NCBI GenBank assembly: GCA_041389885.1
Contig: JAWKRB010000015.1
Coordinates: forward strand, 1-64,000
Reading direction: 5' to 3'
DNA length: 64,000 nt
Source of the DNA: JAWKRB01 sp041389885
GTDB taxonomy: Bacteria > Myxococcota_A > Polyangia > Polyangiales > Ga0077539
Made by a program: the position numbers and the translations under genes. Positions 8,378-14,855 of this stretch are shown here, piece by piece; positions within the stretch are counted from its first letter, which is position 1; each line of letters begins with the position of its first letter. A model generated the notes under the pieces. It saw only the letters and a list, made by a program, of their open reading frames with translations, searched no databases and had not been told where the DNA came from.

Positions 8378-9484
8378 TCAGCCCCCCCGCCCCGCGTCGG
8401 CCGACGCGCCGGTGAAGGGGTCGACGCCCCGCGCGACGCGCACCGACGCGCCGTCGCTCAGCGCGTCGAGGCCGGCGATCACCAGCTCGTCGCCCTCGGC
8501 GAGGCCGCGCACGACCTCCATCGCGTCGCCCTCGTCGACGCCCACCGACACCTCGCGCCGCGCCACCCGCCCGCCGCGCACGACGTAGGCGAACCAGCGC
8601 TCGCCCGTGCGCTGCAGCGCGCCCGCGGGGACCATGATCGCCGCCGGGTGGAGCCCGGTGAACACCACCGCGCGGCCGTACATCCCGGGTCGCAGCGCGC
8701 CGTCGGGGTTGGGGATCAGCACCTCGGCGTCGAGGGTGCGCGCCACCGGGTCGAAGGCCGGCGCCAGGCGCTCGACGCGGGCGGTGAAGCTGCGCCCAGG
8801 GAGCGCGTCGACGGAGACCTCGGCCTCCATCCCCACGCGCACGCCCGCGGCGTCGCGCTCGGTGACCGGGAGAAACACCCGCAGCGCGTCGGTGGCGACC
8901 ACCGTGAGCAGCGGCCCCGTCGAGGGTCCCACGAGGGCGCCGGGGTCGACCCGCCGCTGGAGCACCACGCCGTCGAGGGGCGACAGCAGCCGCGTCTCCG
9001 AGAGGCGCGCCGACACCCCCGCGGCCGCGGCGCGGAGCGACGAGCCCTGCGCCTCGAGCGACGCCACCGCGGCGCGCGCCGACGCGAGCTCCTGCTGCGA
9101 GATCACCCCGCGGGGCGCGAGCGACTCGGCGCGGGTGAGGTTCTCGCGGGCGAGGTCGAGGGCCGCGCGCTGCTGCGCCGTCGCCCCCCGCGCGGCGGCG
9201 AGCTGCTCGGGCAGGTCGCTCGGGCGCACCGTGGCCAGGAGCTGCCCCGCGCGCACCCGGTCGCCCCGGTCGACGCTCAGGCGCGAGACGTAGCCCAGCA
9301 CCTTGGCGCCCACGTCGACCTGGCGCACCGCGCGGAGGTCCACCGGCGCGCGCACGGTGAGGCGCAGGGGCCGCGCGCGGAGCACCGCCGTCACCACGTG
9401 CGGGAGCGGCCGACGACGCGGCGCAGACTCAGGGCGCTTCGCGCAGGAGAGCGCGAGGAGCGTGACGAGCAGGGCTCGGCGCAT
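8378..9484 (-). CDS. RND periplasmic adaptor (membrane fusion protein), lipoprotein
   Basis: 368 aa from the ATG at 9484. The N-terminus MRRALLVTLLALSCAKRPES has a lipobox ending at Cys14, so the protein is probably lipid-anchored. It then has the order expected of an adaptor: a half lipoyl domain (VDVGAKVLGYVSRLSVDRGD), an alpha-hairpin coiled coil (about residues 85-150), the second lipoyl half (LLSPLDGVVLQRRVDPGALV), a beta-barrel and a membrane-proximal domain. It couples the inner-membrane pump to the outer duct. Two earlier in-frame ATGs (9508, 9544) exist but would put polar residues ahead of the signal, so I prefer 9484 even though no clear Shine-Dalgarno sequence is visible. It is the first gene of the three-gene efflux operon. 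No regulator gene is adjacent. Confidence 0.87.
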   Translation of the reverse strand: MRRALLVTLLALSCAKRPESAPRRRPLPHVVTAVLRARPLRLTVRAPVDLRAVRQVDVGAKVLGYVSRLSVDRGDRVRAGQLLATVRPSDLPEQLAAARGATAQQRAALDLARENLTRAESLAPRGVISQQELASARAAVASLEAQGSSLRAAAAGVSARLSETRLLSPLDGVVLQRRVDPGALVGPSTGPLLTVVATDALRVFLPVTERDAAGVRVGMEAEVSVDALPGRSFTARVERLAPAFDPVARTLDAEVLIPNPDGALRPGMYGRAVVFTGLHPAAIMVPAGALQRTGERWFAYVVRGGRVARREVSVGVDEGDAMEVVRGLAEGDELVIAGLDALSDGASVRVARGVDPFTGASADAGRGG

Positions 9485-9579
9485 GGGCGGAGCGAAGGTG
9501 TCGTGCATCTCCGCCCACGACGCAAGCGGTGCGCCCCAAGGCACCGAGGTCGCACGGCCGCGAGGACGAGCTGAAACTA

Positions 9580-10029
9580 TCAGTAATTGCAGGTGTAATC
9601 ACAGGATGGCAGCGGGGTCGCGCCCACGGCGTCGAGGGCGGTGGTGACCGACTCGCTCCCGAGCTCGATGGCGATGCGCAGGCCGCCGGTGCCGAAGGCG
9701 GCGCTGTCGATGCGCACGTTCTCGCAGCGGCAGATGAGCTCCGCGGGGGCCACGGCGACGGTGTCGTTGAGCGATCCGACGATGTTGCCCGCGCTGTCGG
9801 CGAGGGTGAGCCGGAGCGGGAGCGACTGCGCGACGTTGGTGTGGTTGGTGACCACGATCGACGCGCGCACGATCACCTCGCTGCCTATCCGCGTGCCGTC
9901 GGTGCGACGGATGCGCACCGACACATCCGCCCCGCCGCACGCGCCGAGCGCCCGCGCCGCGAGGCCCGCGCCCGCCGCGCCGAGCAGCGCGTGAAGCCAT
10001 CCCCGACGTGTGATCTCTCGCCGCTCCAT
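9580..10029 (-). CDS. Small Tat-signal lipoprotein of unknown function
   Basis: 149 aa. The start at 10029 is well supported: GGAGGG lies 4 nt upstream of the ATG, whereas the open frame extends only six codons further. The N-terminus has a twin-arginine motif (TRRGWLHALLGAAGAG) followed by a lipobox (LGACGG), so the protein is likely Tat-exported and lipid-anchored. The rest is a beta-rich domain of about 110 residues (VRIRRTDGTRIGSEVIVRAS; LPLRLTLADSAGNIVGSL) with four cysteines near the end (ICRCEN, SCDYTCNY). I do not recognise a family. Tat export suggests it folds or takes a cofactor before export, which fits the neighbouring CxxCH protein encoded 45 bp upstream on the same strand. Confidence 0.6.
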   Translation of the reverse strand: MERREITRRGWLHALLGAAGAGLAARALGACGGADVSVRIRRTDGTRIGSEVIVRASIVVTNHTNVAQSLPLRLTLADSAGNIVGSLNDTVAVAPAELICRCENVRIDSAAFGTGGLRIAIELGSESVTTALDAVGATPLPSCDYTCNY

Positions 10030-10074
10030 CGTTCCCTCCGAGGCCATCGGTCATATCAAAGCGAGGCGTCGGCT

Positions 10075-10884
10075 TCAATCGCGGTCGGGCGCGCACCAGA
10101 GCGCGTCGGCCCGCCATCGCCCCTCGACCCGACGAAAGGTCGCGGCGCTCTCGGCGGCGCCCAGCACCGTGACGCGTCGCGCGTCCCCTCCGTCGTCGGG
10201 CTCGGACCACGCCGGCGTGACTCGCTCGCCGCGTCCGAGCACGGCGATGCGGCAGGCGTCGAGGGCGCGGTCGGTGAGGCGCAGCCACACCGCGGGGAGA
10301 AAGGTCTCGCGCAGCGCCTCGTAGTCCGCGCGGCGCAGGAGCTCGAGCTGCGCGGCGAGGGCGCGCTCGGGCGTGCTGAGGTCGAGGCTCGGCGCGTCCC
10401 GGGCGCGTCCCAGGGGCGTGAGCCCGCGGGGGAGACCCACCCCGGCGCCGGCGTCGGGCGCGCAGGGGGCGGGCGCGCGACCGAGGATCCATTGTGTGAT
10501 CGCCGCGTCGACGCAGTCACCCGGCGCGATCACCGTGACGTGTCGCTCGCCGCGGGCCCTGCGGCGCAAGGCGCTCGCCGCGGGGTCGCCCGGCGTGACC
10601 AGCGCGCGCGCCGCCGCGAGCTCGGCGATGACCTCGACCGCGCCGGGCGACGCGCTCAGGCGGAGCGCGCGCGCGGCGTCGCGGTGACAGCCCCCGCAGC
10701 GCGCGTCGAGGGCGGGGCGGATCACCGTGGCCCAGGCCCCCTCGTCGAGGGGCACAGCGGGTGTAGGTGCTTGCGGCGCAGGGCGTTCCAACCACCATCG
10801 GCCTACGGCGAGGCCGCCGAGGAGGGCGACGGACGCGCCGATCCGGGGCCACGGCGAGGGCGCCGGTTGTTCGCGTCGCTTCAC
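10075..10884 (-). CDS. Membrane-anchored protein with a c-type haem motif (CxxCH)
   Basis: 269 aa from a GTG at 10884; longer readings upstream look non-coding. A single N-terminal membrane anchor (IGASVALLGGLAVGRWWL) is followed by a Pro-rich linker. A domain of about 110 residues holds CGGCHRDAARAL, a canonical CxxCH haem-attachment motif with the usual context of cytochrome-like domains in DUF1549/PSD1-type planctomycete and myxobacterial proteins (VIRPALDARCGGCH). The C-terminal half is a separate domain of unknown function with no motif I recognise. It probably binds one haem c on the outer face of the inner membrane. A distal Met ligand is not obvious. It is divergent from the PD40 lipoprotein (82 bp between starts), which also carries a CxxCH motif, and lies upstream of the small Tat lipoprotein. 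Confidence 0.65.
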   Translation of the reverse strand: MKRREQPAPSPWPRIGASVALLGGLAVGRWWLERPAPQAPTPAVPLDEGAWATVIRPALDARCGGCHRDAARALRLSASPGAVEVIAELAAARALVTPGDPAASALRRRARGERHVTVIAPGDCVDAAITQWILGRAPAPCAPDAGAGVGLPRGLTPLGRARDAPSLDLSTPERALAAQLELLRRADYEALRETFLPAVWLRLTDRALDACRIAVLGRGERVTPAWSEPDDGGDARRVTVLGAAESAATFRRVEGRWRADALWCAPDRD

Positions 10885-10965
10885 GGCCGCGCATCGAAGC
10901 ACCGCCCCGTGACCGCGGTCAACGCGCCCGTGACGGGGCGGCGAGGGGTGTGCTTCCATGGTGGG

Positions 10966-13032
10966 ATGGCACACCTGCGATGGACGGGCCTCGTCGCGAC
11001 GTTGCTCGCCTGCGCGTCGGAGACCTCAGAGAAGGTGGTCTGTCCTCCGGGCGTGTGCTCGTCGATCGACGCGGGATCGCGGCGGGACGCCTCGGTGAAC
11101 GACCTGGTGATCCCCCGGGACCTCGCGCCCGCGCGCACGTTGGTGCGCCTCGCCGTGCGCCCCGAGGCCGCGACCCTCGAGCACCGCGACGGCGCCGCGG
11201 CCACCGCGCGCTTCGAGGCTGTGGGCACCTACAGCGACGGCAGCAGCGCGACGATCTCGAACGCGGTGTGGTCCCTCGCGCCGAACCCTGCGTTGACCGT
11301 CGACAACGCCACGGGCGCGGTGAGCACCACGGGGCGGGCTGGGGGCGTGTTCAACCTCGTCGCGCAGGTGATCGCGGGCGCCGACGCGACCGTCGAGGCG
11401 CGGGCGATCGTGACGGTGAACCTCTCGCGCACGACCCTCGCCGACGGCGCGCCGATGGACGCCCCCGCGCGCTTCGCCGCCACCCCCGTCGCCGACCCCG
11501 CGCGCCTCGCGTCGGTGCTGTATCCCCTCGACGGCGCGGTGATCCCGAACAACCTCCCGCCCCCGGAGGTGCAGTGGGAGCGCGGCGTCGCCGGGGACCT
11601 CTACCGCGTGCGGCTCTCGAAGCCGCACGTCGAGGTGTCGCGCATCGTCGCGCACGGCGGCGACGGCTTTCGCTACGCCGACACGCCCGCCGCAGAGGAC
11701 TGGCGCGCGCTCATGGAGAGCGACCCCGACGACCCGATCACCCTGCGCGTCGACCGCCTCGAGGCGTCGACCATGGAGGTGATCTCGGGCGACCCCCTGC
11801 GCCTGCGCGTCGCCCGCGCCACGCTCTCGGGAACGATCTACTACTGGGACCTCTCCGGGGGCCGCATCCTTCGCATCGACGCCCTCACGGGGGAGCGCAC
11901 GGTGGCGGTGCCCTCGCCGCCGCCTCGCCCCACCGACCCCGACCGCGGCACCCGCTGCATCGCGTGTCACACGGTCTCGCGCGACGGCCGCTACATGAGC
12001 GTGGAGATGTGGGGCGGCGGGCGCGAGGGCGCGGCCTTCGACCTCACGAGCAGCGACCTCGGCGCCGACCCCGCGCCCACGGTGTACGGCCCCCGCGCCG
12101 ACCTCACCTACCTCTTCTCGACCTTCTCGCCCGACAACCAATTCGTGATGATCAACGCGGGCAACACGCTCTCGCTGATTCGCCGCGAGGGGGGCGTGCG
12201 CGTCGAGAACACGGGCCTGCCCACCGAGCGCAGCGCGCACCCGAGCTGGTCCCCCGACGGACAGGAGGTCGCGGTGGTGACCAACCACGACGGCTCCTGG
12301 GCGGTGGATTTCACCGCGGGCGACCTGGCGGTGATCCCGCGCACGGGGGAGACGACCTTCGGCGCGCCGCGGGTGCTGCACCGCGGGATGTCCACCCCGG
12401 GTGGGACCGCCGACGCGCACCCGAGCTGGTCCCCCGACGGGCGCTTCCTCGCGTTTCAGCACGGGGTGAACTCGCGCGGCGCGCGGGAGGGCACGCCGTA
12501 CCCTGGGCAGCTGTTGTTCCTCCCCCGAGACGCGACGCCCGACCGCGCGCCGGTGGCGCTGGCGAACGCGAACGGCGCGGGCGCGCCGAGCTCGTTCTGG
12601 CCGAACTTCTCGCCCTTCAACCAGGGCGGCTTCTACTGGCTCGCGTTCTACTCCCGGCGAGACTACGGCAACGCCCAGGCGGGCACCCGCGGCACCGGGC
12701 GCCGACAGATCTGGGTCACCGCGGTGCGCACGAGCCCGTCGGGCACCGAAGACCCCTCGAGCGTTCCGTACTGGCTCCCCGGGCAGGACCGCGCGCAGGA
12801 GAACATGTCGGCCTATTGGGCCCCCGTCGCCTGCCGCGCGAACCAGGAGACCTGCCGGGTCTCCGCCGAGTGCTGCTCGGGCGTGTGCCAGATGCAGGGC
12901 GACGGGACCTACGCCTGCGCGCCGCCCCCTCCCGCGCAGTGCCGCCGCTCAGGGACCACGTGCTCCCAGGGCTCTGATTGCTGCGAAGACCTGCAGTGCA
13001 TCTCGAACGTGTGCCAGGGCGCCCCAGGCTGA
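10966..13032 (+). CDS. Surface lipoprotein: BIG2 domain, CxxCH motif, PD40 propeller, Cys-rich tail
   Basis: 688 aa from the ATG at 10966; the frame stays open far upstream by chance. MAHLRWTGLVATLLAC has a lipobox with Cys16. Domains in order: a BIG2-like immunoglobulin fold (about 55-155: LAVRPEAATLEHRDG, YSDGSSATISN, LTVDNATGAVSTTG); a region containing GTRCIACHTVSRDGRYM, a CxxCH motif, at about 325-341; TolB/PD40 propeller blades with two copies of HPSWSPDG (near 423 and 484); and a C-terminal disulfide-rich tail with repeated SxCCSGVC / SDCCEDLQC knots of the Dickkopf type. It should sit on the cell surface or outer-membrane inner leaflet. The haem motif within a propeller protein is unusual, and the divergent neighbour also has CxxCH, so the two may share a redox or haem role. 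No enzymatic residues are evident. Confidence 0.72.
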   Translation: MAHLRWTGLVATLLACASETSEKVVCPPGVCSSIDAGSRRDASVNDLVIPRDLAPARTLVRLAVRPEAATLEHRDGAAATARFEAVGTYSDGSSATISNAVWSLAPNPALTVDNATGAVSTTGRAGGVFNLVAQVIAGADATVEARAIVTVNLSRTTLADGAPMDAPARFAATPVADPARLASVLYPLDGAVIPNNLPPPEVQWERGVAGDLYRVRLSKPHVEVSRIVAHGGDGFRYADTPAAEDWRALMESDPDDPITLRVDRLEASTMEVISGDPLRLRVARATLSGTIYYWDLSGGRILRIDALTGERTVAVPSPPPRPTDPDRGTRCIACHTVSRDGRYMSVEMWGGGREGAAFDLTSSDLGADPAPTVYGPRADLTYLFSTFSPDNQFVMINAGNTLSLIRREGGVRVENTGLPTERSAHPSWSPDGQEVAVVTNHDGSWAVDFTAGDLAVIPRTGETTFGAPRVLHRGMSTPGGTADAHPSWSPDGRFLAFQHGVNSRGAREGTPYPGQLLFLPRDATPDRAPVALANANGAGAPSSFWPNFSPFNQGGFYWLAFYSRRDYGNAQAGTRGTGRRQIWVTAVRTSPSGTEDPSSVPYWLPGQDRAQENMSAYWAPVACRANQETCRVSAECCSGVCQMQGDGTYACAPPPPAQCRRSGTTCSQGSDCCEDLQCISNVCQGAPG

Positions 13033-13050
13033 GCGTGGGGTGGCACCACC

Positions 13051-13098
13051 CTGGCACGAGGGCTGGCACGTGCCCGCGGTGCCAGGCCCCCGTGCCAG
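13051..13098 (+). terminator. Long GC hairpin after the PD40 lipoprotein gene
   Basis: Left arm CTGGCACGAGGGCTGGCAC (13051-13069), a 9-nt loop, and a right arm (13079-13098) that pairs along its length with one bulged base. It begins 19 nt after the stop at 13032. There is no T-run after it, so it may act as a stem-only terminator or mRNA 3' stabiliser. TGGCAC occurs three times in direct orientation and twice inverted within about 60 bp. A dual role as a binding site upstream of the next gene is possible but unproven. Confidence 0.55.
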
Positions 13099-13157
13099 CG
13101 CGCCCTCGCGCGGAGGACCCTTGAATTCTGCGGGAGCGCGCGGGTCCGAGCCGAGGC

Positions 13158-13715
13158 ATGGACGTTGCGATAACCCCCCGCATGAACGAGGACGCAGCGT
13201 TGCAGCAGGTGTACGAGATGCGGGCGCGGGTCGATCAGGCCCGCATGAGCGCGGTGCGCACGTCGCGCATCACCACCGGCGTCGCCGCCGTCGTGTGCGG
13301 CCTCGGGAGCCTCGGCCTCCTCGCGTCGGTGCTGCTCGGGCGCGCCCCGACCCAGTCCCTGGGGGGCGTGGTGATCCTCGCGGTGTGCTCGGCGCTCACG
13401 CTGCGCACCTCGCTCTCGCTGCGACGCCCGGAGCACCTCGCGCAGGAGGGCATCCCCGCGGTGGCGATCTTCGAGCGCGTGGTGGGCTCGGGCGTGCGGA
13501 TCAACGTATCGTCCTCGACGATGGAAGGCACCGTGTCTCAGACCCGCATGCGCTTCAAGATCGAGGGCGCCGAGCGCCCCGCGTACACGGTGGACGTCAC
13601 CGACCTGGTCCCCAGCGGCGCCCACGGTCGCCTGGTGGCCGGCTCGCGGGTTCGCGCCTACGTCGACCGCGCGCGCCCCGACCGGGTGCTCCTCGACTGG
13701 AGCGCCGCGGTCTGA
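13158..13715 (+). CDS. Two-helix membrane protein, DUF3592-like
   Basis: 185 aa; an alternative ATG is at 13182, and neither has a convincing ribosome site. An N-terminal cytoplasmic helix (about 10-38) is followed by two membrane helices (TGVAAVVCGLGSLGLLASVLL and LGGVVILAVCSALTL) separated by a short loop. A beta-rich soluble domain of about 90 residues follows (VAIFERVVGSGVRINVSSST ... RVRAYVDRARPDRVLLDWSA). The ending, in which a constant must match a strand-rich domain with RVxVYxDPxxPxxxxLD-like order, is reminiscent of DUF3592-type membrane proteins, but this is weak. The neighbours give no functional clue: a hairpin separates it from the lipoprotein gene, and a peptidase-like gene follows 46 bp later. 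Confidence 0.5.
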   Translation: MDVAITPRMNEDAALQQVYEMRARVDQARMSAVRTSRITTGVAAVVCGLGSLGLLASVLLGRAPTQSLGGVVILAVCSALTLRTSLSLRRPEHLAQEGIPAVAIFERVVGSGVRINVSSSTMEGTVSQTRMRFKIEGAERPAYTVDVTDLVPSGAHGRLVAGSRVRAYVDRARPDRVLLDWSAAV

Positions 13716-13761
13716 GCGCCCCGCGCCGCGTCGCGAGTCCCGAGGCCCCGCGGAGCGCGCC

Positions 13762-14778
13762 GTGAGGCTCGACACGCGCAGCGCGCTCGCCCGCGCGCAG
13801 CACGACGCCAACGCGCGCTTCGCGGCGGAGTACACCCCCCGGAGCGCGCCTCGCGGCGACCGCCGCCGGGTGCTGGTGACGGGCTTCGGGCGCTTTCTCG
13901 ACCAGCCCACCAACGCCACGGGGCAGATGGTGAGCGCCCTCCTCCCCGAGCTGCACTACCCCCAGACCGCGCGCCCGCCCGCAGGGGCGCCCGACCTCCC
14001 GGGGCCGCAGACCCGCGTGGCGACGGGCACCGTCGAGCTCCCCGGCGTGGGGGAGGTCGACCTGTGCGCGATGATCCTCCCGGTGTTCTGGGACCTCGCG
14101 GCGGTGCTCGCGCTGCGAGAGATCGAGCGCTTCGAGCCCGAGCTGGTGCTGATGAACGGCATCGCCTCGCCCCGGCAGGACCTCTGGGTCGAGCTCGGGG
14201 CCGCGAACCGCGCGGCGATCCTCCCCGACGGATCTGACCGCATCGCGCCAGATCCCCTTGCAGGACAAGGCTTTGCGCGCGTGCTCCCCGCGGCGCCGGA
14301 CTCGGAGGCGCTCCGCGGCTCGCGGCTCTCGTGGGCGGCGGTGACCTCGGCGACGCGGGCGGCGATCGCCGCGTGGGCCGGGGTCATCGAAGGCGGCGCG
14401 CGCCTCGACGAGGTGCTCCCCGACGTCTCCCTCGCGGGCTTTCCCCGCGAGGGCAACGCCTACCTCTGCAACCACCTCGCGTACCTCGTGGGCTACGCGA
14501 TGGACCACCCCGGTCACACCCTCACGCTGATGGAGCCGACGCCCGCCCTGCGCGGCGAGCTCCCCGGGGTCTCCGCGGTCCTCACCCGCGATCACCGCGA
14601 GACGCCGCGGGCGTTCTTTCACTGGCCCTCGGACCTGCGCGGCGCCCACCTCGCGGCCGGCGCCGAGGTGATGCGCGCGGCCCTCGGCGCGCAGCTCGCG
14701 GCCACCCGCGACGGCGACCTCCCGACCGTCGGCGCGAACGACCTCGCCGAGCTCCTGCCCGGCGGTGACACGTACTGA
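13762..14778 (+). CDS. Pyroglutamyl-peptidase I-like protein (C15 family)
   Basis: 338 aa, GTG start. The signature VLVTGFGRFLDQPTNATGQM (residues 37-56) matches the start of pyrrolidone-carboxylate peptidases (VTGFxPFxxxxxNPS). The Cys-Glu-His triad can be proposed: E144 in LWVELGAANRA, C236 in AYLCNHLAYL, and H249 or H252 in DHPGHTLTL. Family enzymes remove N-terminal pyroglutamate and are about 215 aa. This protein is over 100 residues longer because of a 35-residue N-terminal extension, an insertion around residues 75-105 and another around 150-200. The usual GRxxITxER glutamate block is altered (PRQDLWVELG), so substrate specificity may differ. It is cytosolic by lack of a signal. A true function in peptide turnover is likely but not certain. 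Confidence 0.7.
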   Translation: MRLDTRSALARAQHDANARFAAEYTPRSAPRGDRRRVLVTGFGRFLDQPTNATGQMVSALLPELHYPQTARPPAGAPDLPGPQTRVATGTVELPGVGEVDLCAMILPVFWDLAAVLALREIERFEPELVLMNGIASPRQDLWVELGAANRAAILPDGSDRIAPDPLAGQGFARVLPAAPDSEALRGSRLSWAAVTSATRAAIAAWAGVIEGGARLDEVLPDVSLAGFPREGNAYLCNHLAYLVGYAMDHPGHTLTLMEPTPALRGELPGVSAVLTRDHRETPRAFFHWPSDLRGAHLAAGAEVMRAALGAQLAATRDGDLPTVGANDLAELLPGGDTY

Positions 14779-14855
14779 CGGCGCCGTTCGCGAACGAGCC
14801 CGATGCGGCGGGGGGGCCGCGCCCCATCGCCCGCGCGGGTGTGTACCCTCGCGCA

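Noticed and set aside
9529..10965. A long plus-strand open frame leading into the PD40 lipoprotein
   Set aside because: It overlaps two convincing minus-strand genes, its sequence is Arg/Gly-rich and repetitive, and a lipobox signal starts at 10966.
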